The notes under the pieces: generated by a model | The model's input: the letters and a program-made list of their open reading frames with translations, nothing else | Database searches by the model: none | What the model was told of the DNA's origin: nothing | In this document: piece after piece, positions 7,095-12,181 of the stretch | Position numbering within the stretch: the stretch's first letter is position 1 | Layout: each line of letters opens with the position of its first letter | Assembly (NCBI GenBank): GCA_905210885.1 | Contig: CAJLYO010000030.1 | Coordinates: 1 to 12,181, forward strand | Direction of reading: 5' to 3' | Source: an uncultured Eubacteriales bacterium | GTDB lineage: Bacteria > Bacillota > Clostridia > Monoglobales > Firm-18 | Length of the DNA stretch: 12,181 nt | Program-made: the position numbers and the translations under genes

Positions 7095-9150
7095 GCTTAC
7101 CTTCTCCTTCCTGATAAAAATTCATTTTGTATGAGGTTTTATATATAACTTTATCAAACGTTACAAGCAGACACGGGAGCACAAACAAAACAAGTATTCC
7201 GGATAAAACTGCGCCTCGTCCTACCAGTATTCCCAGCTGGCTTATTATACCGTTTGACGAACCTACACCCAAAAGCAGACCGCACACCGTAAGTATCGAC
7301 GCTGAGGTCAGTATGGAAAGGGAAGTTTCCGTAATTGTCCGTTTTACTGACTGCGCCGAGGTGTGTGAGGCTCTGTTTTCTATGTAATGCTCCGTAAACA
7401 AAATAGCATAGTCTACCGTTGCGCCCAACTGAATTGAGCTTATTATAAGGTAGCCGATGTAAAACAGAGTTTCGTCCCTGAAATACGGTATTGTAAGATT
7501 GATAAATATTGAAAGTTCAATAACCGCAAGCAGTATAAGCGGTATTGAAATCGATTTAAAGTTAAACAGCAGTACAATTCCTATCGCAAGAATTGAAACA
7601 AAGTTAACCTTTGTAGTATCGCTTGTTACAACGTCCTTCATATCATATGAGTTAACCGATGTTCCGGCAAGGAGGTAATCATTGCCGAAATGTTTTTTGG
7701 CTATATCGCGGACGGTTTCAACCAGTCCGAATGCTTCGCTGCCCTCGGAGTCGGTGTCAACCGTTATAACCATTCTGCTGTATTTGTCCGACATAAGCTG
7801 CGAAAGCGTTCCGTCCGGTATAAATTCCGTGGGGATTGAAACACCTACCGTTTCGGCGTAGGAAATAACCGAAGTTACCTTTTCCTGTGCCATAAGGTCA
7901 TCGTTTAAAGCCTTTTCCTTTGAAGGTGAACCGCACGGAACCATTAAAACCATAAGGTTTGATTTACCGAATGTGCTTTCAATTAAAGCAGTGTCGTTTC
8001 CAAGCTCTGTGCCCTCTCCGTAAATTCCCGCCTGACCGTATGTAAACGTGTTTGCGCCCTGTCCCAAGTAGCACGGAACAATAAGCACGATAAACGTTAT
8101 AAGCATTACGTTTTTATATTTGAAAACCAGGTCGCTGAATTTGCCGAACTGAGGCATAATCATCTTATGCTGTGTTTTGTCTATCAGCTTGTAGCATACA
8201 AGTGTAAGCGACGGCATTAAAACCAGAACGCACACAAGGGAGATTACAATAGCCTTCGCCATTACGTAACCCATATCCGGTCCGATTTTGAAACGCATAA
8301 GTATCAGCGCCGCAAAGCCGATAACCGTTGTAAGTCCGCTGGACATAATTGACGAAAATGCCTTTTTCACAGCCTCAGCCATCGCCTTATCCACATCGTC
8401 GTACTGCTCACGCATTTTTGTGAAGGTGTGAAGCAGGAATATTGAATAGTCAATGGAAACCGCAAGCTGCAAAATACTGCCGGCGGCGTTTGTAACAAAG
8501 GAAATTGTTCCGAACAAAAGGTTCGTGCCCCTGTTAATCATTATCGCTGCGCCTATAATAAGTAAGAACAGTACCGGCTCGAAAAACGAGTTGGTGGTGA
8601 GCGTTAAAATAATGAAAATAAGTATTACTACTATAACCATTATTTTGTTAATTTCCGCCGTCGTAAGAGTTATCGCCGTAACGCTGTCTACGGCTGTTCC
8701 GCAAAACGCACCTTTTTTTCCGGTTACGGTTTTCATTTCGTCTATAGCCGCTTCCTCTTTATCCTCGTCAACCGTTACGGTCAAAAGAGCGTTTCCGTCT
8801 TTGTAGTATTCCTCAACGGTTTTTGTGGGCAGATACTCTATCGGCTGATAGATATTTGCCGCATCGTCAAGCCATGTTACGTCTTCTACTCCGTCAATCG
8901 CTTTGAATTTATCCTTGTATTCCAAAACGTCCGAAATAGAAACGTCTTTTAGCATAACGCGCACATTCGGCGCGCCTTTGTCAAACTGCTCGTCCATAAC
9001 GTCAAGGGCAATGGTGGAAGGCGATTCATCTGGCAGGTAGTCCATTATGTTGTAGTCAACCTTGACAAGCGTTGACGCCGCCATACATATTATAACGGTT
9101 ATTAAGAATACCGTAACAACCGTCTTTTTGTGTTTTATGAGTAACTTCAT
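7078..9150 (-). CDS. MMPL/RND-superfamily membrane exporter
   Basis: 690 residues from ATG at 9150, which has GGAGGT at 9155-9160. A TTG 42 bp upstream would add 14 residues but lacks a site and lies on promoter DNA. Topology is the RND pattern of two similar halves: TM1 (about 10-27), an extracellular domain (30-168), TM2-6 (170-190, 192-206, 212-240, 268-288, 298-320), TM7 (347-363), a second extracellular domain (365-512), and TM8-12 (515-665). Asp-Tyr pairs occur in TM4 (D234-Y235 in SIDYS) and TM10 (D580-Y581 in TVDYA), matching the proton-relay pairs known from mycobacterial MmpL3. Length fits the MMPL class rather than the roughly 1,000-residue HAE pumps. It is the first gene of the operon and divergent from a TetR gene, so the operon is probably repressed until a ligand appears. 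Substrate unknown; lipids, amphiphiles and drugs are all possible by family. Confidence 0.9.
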   Translation of the reverse strand: MKLLIKHKKTVVTVFLITVIICMAASTLVKVDYNIMDYLPDESPSTIALDVMDEQFDKGAPNVRVMLKDVSISDVLEYKDKFKAIDGVEDVTWLDDAANIYQPIEYLPTKTVEEYYKDGNALLTVTVDEDKEEAAIDEMKTVTGKKGAFCGTAVDSVTAITLTTAEINKIMVIVVILIFIILTLTTNSFFEPVLFLLIIGAAIMINRGTNLLFGTISFVTNAAGSILQLAVSIDYSIFLLHTFTKMREQYDDVDKAMAEAVKKAFSSIMSSGLTTVIGFAALILMRFKIGPDMGYVMAKAIVISLVCVLVLMPSLTLVCYKLIDKTQHKMIMPQFGKFSDLVFKYKNVMLITFIVLIVPCYLGQGANTFTYGQAGIYGEGTELGNDTALIESTFGKSNLMVLMVPCGSPSKEKALNDDLMAQEKVTSVISYAETVGVSIPTEFIPDGTLSQLMSDKYSRMVITVDTDSEGSEAFGLVETVRDIAKKHFGNDYLLAGTSVNSYDMKDVVTSDTTKVNFVSILAIGIVLLFNFKSISIPLILLAVIELSIFINLTIPYFRDETLFYIGYLIISSIQLGATVDYAILFTEHYIENRASHTSAQSVKRTITETSLSILTSASILTVCGLLLGVGSSNGIISQLGILVGRGAVLSGILVLFVLPCLLVTFDKVIYKTSYKMNFYQEGEGKHDKKA

Positions 9151-9154
9151 AGCC

Positions 9155-9160
9155 ACCTCC
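9155..9160 (-). promoter_or_regulatory. Ribosome binding site fixing the MMPL permease start
   Basis: On the minus strand GGAGGT stands 4 nt before ATG at 9150 (GGAGGTGGCTATG). The longer reading frame beginning with TTG at 9192 has no comparable site, so 9150 is taken as the start. Confidence 0.85.
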
Positions 9161-9185
9161 GAAAAAAGACATGTGTAAGTTTTAC

Positions 9186-9214
9186 TTGACAAAAGTATAG
9201 ATATGATGTATCAT
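9186..9214 (+). promoter_or_regulatory. Candidate promoter of the TetR-family gene
   Basis: TTGACA (9186-9191) is a perfect -35 box. It is followed after exactly 17 bp by TATCAT (9209-9214), a 5/6 match to the -10 consensus. Transcription would begin near 9221 and give a leader of about 100 nt before the TTG start at 9323. The spacer and -10 carry the first copy of the ATATGATGTATC repeat, so binding of the repressor there would block this promoter. Confidence 0.65.
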
Positions 9215-9238
9215 GATGTTTATAGTATATGATGTATC
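9201..9238. repeat. 12-bp direct repeat, candidate TetR-family operator
   Basis: ATATGATGTATC occurs at 9201-9212 and again at 9227-9238, 26 bp apart. Both copies are preceded by TATAG, with one extra base in the second. A third partial copy, ATGATGT, lies at 9213-9219. The first copy is embedded in the near-palindrome ATGAT-GT-ATCAT (9203-9214), and the second runs into the palindrome TATCGATA (9235-9242). TetR-family dimers bind palindromic or paired sites between divergent genes, so this is the likely operator of the adjacent TetR protein. The exact half-sites cannot be settled by eye. Confidence 0.65.
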
Positions 9239-9252
9239 GATAAATACTTCAA
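9224..9252 (-). promoter_or_regulatory. Candidate promoter of the four-gene export operon
   Basis: Reading the minus strand, TTGAAG (9252-9247) and TATACT (9229-9224) are separated by 17 bp. The -35 matches 4/6 and the -10 5/6. Transcription would start near 9217, about 66 nt before the permease ATG. A weaker alternative uses TATACT at 9199-9194 with TAAACA at 9222-9217. Both overlap the direct repeats and face the TetR promoter. Confidence 0.5.
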
Positions 9253-9253
9253 C

Positions 9254-9303
9254 ATACAGTTTTAGCGTTTGTATAAATAAACGACAAATTCGAAAAACTG
9301 TAT
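9254..9303 (+). repeat. 10-bp perfect inverted repeat in the TetR-gene leader
   Basis: ATACAGTTTT (9254-9263) and AAAACTGTAT (9294-9303) are perfect reverse complements with 30 bases between them. Inside is a smaller pair, CGTTT (9266-9270) and AAACG (9279-9283), around an 8-nt loop. The outer stem ends 6 nt before the AGGAG of the TetR gene, so in RNA it could influence translation. As DNA it could be a second operator. There is no T-run after it, so it is not a simple terminator. Confidence 0.6.
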
Positions 9304-9309
9304 ATTTAC

Positions 9310-9314
9310 AGGAG
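9310..9314 (+). promoter_or_regulatory. Ribosome binding site fixing a TTG start for the TetR-family gene
   Basis: AGGAG at 9310-9314 is followed by TTG at 9323 with an 8-nt gap. The in-frame GTG at 9314 overlaps the site itself and cannot be served by it, so TTG is preferred. A TTG start may keep repressor levels low. Confidence 0.75.
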
Positions 9315-9322
9315 TGGTTGTA

Positions 9323-9883
9323 TTGATAAAACAAGACTTACGAATAAGAAGAACAAACAAACTTTTGTCAGATGCGTTGCTTGAACTTATGTCCGAAAAG
9401 CCTTTTGAAAAAATCAGTGTTATGGATATCTGTGAAAAAGCAATGGTGCACCGTGCGACGTTTTATGCTCATTTCGAGGATAAATACGATTTGCTGCGGT
9501 ACTGTATGAGCGTTTTCGACGATTCCTTTGACCGTGCCGATATCCGCGAGCACAGTAAGGACGGTTATATGCAGTATTATATGGACGTTGCCTCAAGCGT
9601 TCTTACCGAAATGGAAAAAAACCAGACATTAATAAAGAATCTGCTTAAGAAAAACAGTGAGGATTCTATAATAACGCGTTTTCAGTCCACGGCAATAATG
9701 CGCATAAGAGAGAAGCTTGAAAAATGCGAGGAGGAGGGAATAAAGCTTCCCGCTCCGGCAGAGCTTATGGCTGTGTTTTACGGCGGCGCCTGTGTCAGCC
9801 TTGCCGGCTGGTGGATAGAGAACGGCATGCCGTTTTCAGCCGAAAAATTTGTGGAATACCTTAATGAATTAATCAGTTTGTAA
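9323..9883 (+). CDS. TetR/AcrR-family transcriptional regulator
   Basis: 186 residues from TTG at 9323. The N-terminal DNA-binding domain is clear: RRTNKLLSDALLELMSEKPF (helix 1, from residue 9), then the helix-turn-helix at about 31-54, ISVMDICEKAMVHRATFYAH followed by FEDKYDLL. The C-terminal ligand and dimerisation domain is helical and ends with GGACVSLAGWWIENGMPFSA (154-173), a form I associate with clostridial TetR proteins carrying the short DhaS-type C-terminal domain. It is divergent from the export operon across 172 bp containing candidate operator repeats on both promoters. The natural reading is a local repressor of that operon and of itself, released by a ligand such as an exported compound. 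The ligand is not predictable. No terminator is evident after the gene. Confidence 0.92.
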   Translation: MIKQDLRIRRTNKLLSDALLELMSEKPFEKISVMDICEKAMVHRATFYAHFEDKYDLLRYCMSVFDDSFDRADIREHSKDGYMQYYMDVASSVLTEMEKNQTLIKNLLKKNSEDSIITRFQSTAIMRIREKLEKCEEEGIKLPAPAELMAVFYGGACVSLAGWWIENGMPFSAEKFVEYLNELISL

Positions 9884-9904
9884 AGCATATTCCAGAAATT
9901 ACAT

Positions 9905-9933
9905 TTGAATTATGTCAACCTTTGTGTTAACAT
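9905..9933 (+). promoter_or_regulatory. Candidate promoter of the LysM-CAP gene
   Basis: TTGAAT (9905-9910) is followed after 17 bp by TAACAT (9928-9933), with an upstream TG at 9925-9926 forming an extended -10 (TGTTAACAT). The boxes match only 4-5 of 6 consensus bases, so support is moderate. It lies in the 83-bp gap after the TetR gene, where no terminator is visible, so read-through is also possible. Confidence 0.4.
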
Positions 9934-9953
9934 AGTCTACGAAATTCTGACAT

Positions 9954-9959
9954 GGAGGT
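9954..9959 (+). promoter_or_regulatory. Ribosome binding site fixing the LysM-CAP start
   Basis: GGAGGT at 9954-9959 stands 7 nt before ATG at 9967. An upstream in-frame ATG at 9952 overlaps the site and would put five extra residues before a normal signal peptide, so it is rejected. Confidence 0.85.
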
Positions 9960-9966
9960 TGAAATT

Positions 9967-10575
9967 ATGAAAAAGTTGTATTTATCATTTCTTGCGGCAA
10001 TTTCGGCGATTTCGTTTTCAGCGGTTTTAGCCTCTGCCGCAGATTTGTCACACACGGTGGCATCAGGCGATTCAATGTGGAAAATCGCCGTTAAATATCA
10101 GGTTGGACTAAGCGAAATTATAAGCGCTAATCCTCATATTAAAGATCCGGCACTGATTTATCCGGGACAAAAAATAACTATCCCGACAGTTGACGAGGGT
10201 GTTTCAAGCTACGAAAAAGAGGTAGTTCGCCTTGTTAACGAAATCCGTGTAAAAAACGGACTTAACCCTCTTACAGAGGATTGGGAGCTCAGCCGCGTTG
10301 CACGCTACAAGAGCCGGGATATGAAAAATAACAATTATTTTTCACACACAAGCCCCACTTACGGTTCGCCTTTTAATATGATGAAAAGCTTCGGTATAAA
10401 ATACAAAACCGCGGCGGAAAATATCGCAAAGGGTCAGGCAACCCCTCAGGCAGTTGTTAATGCATGGATGAACTCTGCCGGACACAGAGCGAATATTTTA
10501 AATTCGTCATATACAAAAATCGGCGTCGGTTATGTTAAAAGCGGAAACTACTGGACGCAGATGTTTATAGGTTAG
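9967..10575 (+). CDS. Secreted LysM-CAP (YkwD/SCP-like) protein
   Basis: 202 residues. A signal peptide (MKKLYLSFLAAISAISFSAVLASA, about 1-24) is followed by one LysM domain at about 28-73 (HTVASGDSMWKIAVKYQVGL..YPGQKITIP), which binds peptidoglycan glycans. A CAP domain occupies about 86-200. CAP signature residues are present: H127 in FSHTSP, E151 in AENIA and H173 in AGHRANILN, the cavity His/Glu set of the family. The two domains join almost directly, through about ten residues. Proteins of this build occur in spore coats and vegetative cell walls of Bacillota; the biochemical role of bacterial CAP domains is largely unsettled. The gene is not clearly co-regulated with its neighbours: it has its own candidate promoter, and a strong terminator directly follows. 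Confidence 0.92.
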   Translation: MKKLYLSFLAAISAISFSAVLASAADLSHTVASGDSMWKIAVKYQVGLSEIISANPHIKDPALIYPGQKITIPTVDEGVSSYEKEVVRLVNEIRVKNGLNPLTEDWELSRVARYKSRDMKNNNYFSHTSPTYGSPFNMMKSFGIKYKTAAENIAKGQATPQAVVNAWMNSAGHRANILNSSYTKIGVGYVKSGNYWTQMFIG

Positions 10576-10580
10576 ACAAA

Positions 10581-10621
10581 ACAGTCCCGTGATATTATAT
10601 CGCGGGGCTGTTTATATTTTT
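10581..10621. terminator. Strong hairpin terminator shared by convergent genes
   Basis: The 31-base segment 10581-10611 folds into a 14-bp stem (two G-T pairs in the RNA) with a 3-nt loop, starting ACAGTCCCG and ending CGGGGCTGT. It is followed by TTTATATTTTT. It ends the LysM-CAP transcript, whose stop is 6 nt upstream. On the minus strand the hairpin is followed by TTTTGT, a weaker tail, and it includes the last codons and stop of the MATE gene. Confidence 0.9.
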
Positions 10622-11959
10622 CAAAATTCTTTTTTTATACATTATATAGCATGCAAGCTGTATCGCCGCGGTAACGCACCACGAAATCGGATATGATATA
10701 TACAGCGTCTGCAATGTGTGAAAATGGGCAAAAACCGTGTAAATCCATACTATTCTTATGCCGCATACTCCGAATATGGATACAAGCATGGGGATAAAAG
10801 AGCTGCCCAATCCTCGCAGTCCGCCGACAAAAATCTCCATAAGACCGCATGTGAAATACGTAGCCAGTATAATATGAAGCCTTATAAGTCCGTTGCTTAT
10901 AACTTCCGAGTCGGAAGAATAAATAGACATAATCTGTTTCGGGAACAAAAGTACAAGACCGCCCATTACCAAGCCTACCAAAACCACAAAAGCACTGCAT
11001 GAGAGCATGGTTTTTCGTATTCTGTCGTATTTTTTTGCACCGTAGTTTTGTCCGACCATAGTAACAGTGGTCTGATGAACGGAGTTCATCGCCGTGTACA
11101 CAAAGCCCTCAACATTTCCTGCCGCCGAGTTACCGGCAACGATGCTTGAGCTGTTAAATGAGTTGACGGACGACTGTATTATAACGTTTGAGGCGGAAAA
11201 TACAACGCCCTGAATGCTTGCCGGGACGCCTATTTTCAAAATTTCCAGAGCCGCCTCTTTGTGAAGTCTTATTTTTTTCGGATTTAAGTGACAAAAACCG
11301 TCGTTTTCAAGCAGCGATATCAGTATAAGTACGGCAGAAACATATTGTGAAGTTGTGGTTGCGATTGCAACCCCGGCAACTCCCAAATCAAAGCCTATAA
11401 CCAAAACGAGATTAAGTATAACATTTACCACTCCGGCAATGGTAAGAAACTGCAGCGGTCCCTTTGTGTCGCCCGTGGCGCGCAGAGCCATGGCACCGAA
11501 GTTGTAAAAAACGAATGCCGGCGCACCGAGAAAATATATTTTCATATAAAGAGTGGAGGAGTCTATTATGTCGCTCGGCGTCTGCATGATACGGAGTGCT
11601 TCCTTTGAAAAGAATGTACCCAAAACGAGAGTTATAAGTCCGCCGATAATAGAAAGAGCAACAGACGTGTGCAGAGCATCCTGACAACGGTCATAATCCC
11701 TCGCACCGTAACTTTTCGCAACGGTTACGCTTGTTCCCACGGATATGCTTATGAAAAACACTGTTATAAGGTTTATAAGGGAGCCTGTGGCACCTACTGC
11801 ACCAAGGGCGGTTTTGCCCACGTATTTTCCCACAACGATAATATCCGCGGCGTTAAACAGCAGCTGCAGAATACCGCTTAACATAAGCGGAACGGAAAAA
11901 GCAATTACATTTTTCATGACAGAACCCGACGACATATCCAGCTCGTTATTTCGTGCCAT
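10595..11959 (-). CDS. MATE-family multidrug/metabolite efflux transporter
   Basis: 454 residues from ATG at 11959, a usual MATE length. It has the two-lobe, 12-helix pattern. The N-lobe starts NVIAFSVPLMLSGILQLLFN with Asp39 in TM1 (AADIIVVG), near the acidic residue used for ion coupling in MATE proteins. MALRATGDTKGP (157-168) is typical. The C-lobe begins near 240 (KIGVPASIQGVVFSASNVII), and MVGQNYGAKKYDRIRK (301-316) and LRGLGSSFIPM (381-391) are conserved landmarks. Family members export cationic drugs or metabolites by Na+ or H+ antiport; the substrate here is unknown. A longer frame to 12025 is rejected because it covers the -35 box of the promoter. The last residues, NSPAI, and the stop are encoded in the terminator stem and loop. 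Confidence 0.93.
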   Translation of the reverse strand: MARNNELDMSSGSVMKNVIAFSVPLMLSGILQLLFNAADIIVVGKYVGKTALGAVGATGSLINLITVFFISISVGTSVTVAKSYGARDYDRCQDALHTSVALSIIGGLITLVLGTFFSKEALRIMQTPSDIIDSSTLYMKIYFLGAPAFVFYNFGAMALRATGDTKGPLQFLTIAGVVNVILNLVLVIGFDLGVAGVAIATTTSQYVSAVLILISLLENDGFCHLNPKKIRLHKEAALEILKIGVPASIQGVVFSASNVIIQSSVNSFNSSSIVAGNSAAGNVEGFVYTAMNSVHQTTVTMVGQNYGAKKYDRIRKTMLSCSAFVVLVGLVMGGLVLLFPKQIMSIYSSDSEVISNGLIRLHIILATYFTCGLMEIFVGGLRGLGSSFIPMLVSIFGVCGIRIVWIYTVFAHFHTLQTLYISYPISWCVTAAIQLACYIMYKKRILKNINSPAI

Positions 11960-11968
11960 TTTATAAAT

Positions 11969-11974
11969 CTCCTT
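11969..11974 (-). promoter_or_regulatory. Ribosome binding site fixing the MATE start
   Basis: On the minus strand AAGGAG (11974-11969) precedes ATG at 11959 by 9 nt. This favours the 454-residue product over any upstream start. Confidence 0.85.
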
Positions 11975-11996
11975 TGCTGTTATTGCATATATTGGT

Positions 11997-12025
11997 ATTT
12001 TAACAGACAAAACGAAAAATGTCAA
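11997..12025 (-). promoter_or_regulatory. Promoter of the MATE gene
   Basis: On the minus strand TTGACA (12025-12020, perfect) and TAAAAT (12002-11997, 5/6) are separated by 17 bp. The start site would be near 11990, giving a leader of about 30 nt that contains only the ribosome binding site. No operator-like repeat is evident, so expression may be constitutive. Confidence 0.8.
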
Positions 12026-12070
12026 CGCTGTACGGCAAATAAAAAAGTATAAATTTTTTTCAAAAAAGTA

Positions 12071-12099
12071 TTGACAAATTATTTCTGTTATAGTATAAT
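12071..12099 (+). promoter_or_regulatory. Consensus promoter of the tRNA gene
   Basis: TTGACA (12071-12076) and TATAAT (12094-12099) are both perfect and separated by 17 bp. The expected start near 12106 lies about 23 nt before the tRNA. The region just upstream (12041-12070) is very A/T rich and could act as an UP element. This strength fits a stable-RNA gene or tRNA cluster continuing to the right. Confidence 0.88.
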
Positions 12100-12128
12100 A
12101 TTTATCGTTGACGAAATGAATAGCACAT

Positions 12129-12181
12129 GCACCATTAGCTCAGTTGGTAGAGCAACTGACTCTTAATCAGTGGGTCCTGGG
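12129..12181 (+). tRNA. tRNA-Lys (anticodon CTT), 3' end cut by window edge
   Basis: The acceptor 5' strand is GCACCAT (12129-12135), then TA. The D-arm is GCTC-AGTTGGTA-GAGC. The anticodon stem ACTGA/TCAGT encloses the loop CTCTTAA, giving anticodon CTT, which reads AAG (Lys). The variable loop GGGTC and the first strand of the T-stem, CTGGG, end exactly at the window edge. 53 of about 76 nt are present. The downstream acceptor strand and CCA cannot be checked. Confidence 0.95.

Noticed and set aside
8453..8806. 117-residue plus-strand frame opposite the permease
   Set aside because: It mirrors hydrophobic membrane-segment codons of the permease and lacks a ribosome binding site.
3701..9150. 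Classical tripartite RND drug pump with outer-membrane channel
   Set aside because: The permease is MMPL-sized, no TolC-like gene is present, adaptor hairpins are short, and SLH and promoter features suggest a clostridial cell without an outer membrane.
9151..9192. Upstream TTG start for the permease at 9192
   Set aside because: It has no Shine-Dalgarno site, would add a non-hydrophobic tail before TM1, and lies on the TetR promoter, whereas ATG 9150 has GGAGGT.
9201..9238. Short direct repeats as a CRISPR remnant
   Set aside because: Two 12-bp copies with a 14-bp gap inside a divergent promoter region are operator-like, with no array and no cas genes.
11960..12025. N-terminal extension of MATE to TTG 12025
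   Set aside because: It overlaps the -35 and -10 boxes of a near-consensus promoter; ATG 11959 has AAGGAG and gives the usual family length.

Overview
The window looks like chromosomal DNA from a low-to-middling GC Bacillota bacterium, most likely of class Clostridia. The reasons are strong GGAGG-type ribosome binding sites, near-consensus TTGACA/TATAAT promoters with 17-bp spacers, a secreted protein with S-layer homology (SLH) domains, a lipoprotein adaptor without an outer-membrane partner, and a LysM-CAP protein. A pectinase-like beta-helix protein beside SLH proteins would suit a plant-polysaccharide-degrading gut clostridium, but that is only inference.

Layout. Bases 1-1395 (+) hold the 3' part of a GH28-like parallel beta-helix protein that runs off the left edge. 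A hairpin terminator (1403-1435) separates it from a convergent four-gene run on the minus strand. In order of transcription this run is an MMPL/RND-type permease (9150-7078), a secreted protein of Leu-x-x-Gly heptads (7094-4968), a lipoprotein HlyD/RND-type adaptor with two complete adaptor units in one chain (4963-3701), and an SLH surface protein (3685-1439). Junctions are a 17-bp overlap, a 4-bp gap and a 15-bp gap, so one mRNA is likely. Upstream and divergent is a TetR-family repressor gene (9323-9883). The gap between them carries two face-to-face candidate promoters and a 12-bp direct repeat lying on both, followed by a long inverted repeat in the repressor leader.

To the right are a LysM-CAP secreted protein (9967-10575, +), a strong hairpin terminator (10581-10621) that also encodes the last residues of the convergent MATE efflux gene (11959-10595, -), and a divergent pair of near-perfect promoters. 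One of these serves MATE and the other a tRNA-Lys(CTT) gene cut by the right edge after 53 nt.

The permease, heptad protein, adaptor and SLH protein could form one envelope-spanning export assembly: proton-driven permease in the membrane, adaptor tethered by lipid on the outer face, heptad protein as an extracellular rod or chaperone, and SLH protein fixed in the wall. The TetR protein would control it in response to a small ligand. Gene order and family knowledge support the link; the substrate and physical assembly are not visible in the sequence. The four SD sites that decide start codons move the permease, TetR, CAP and MATE starts inward from the longest reading frames.
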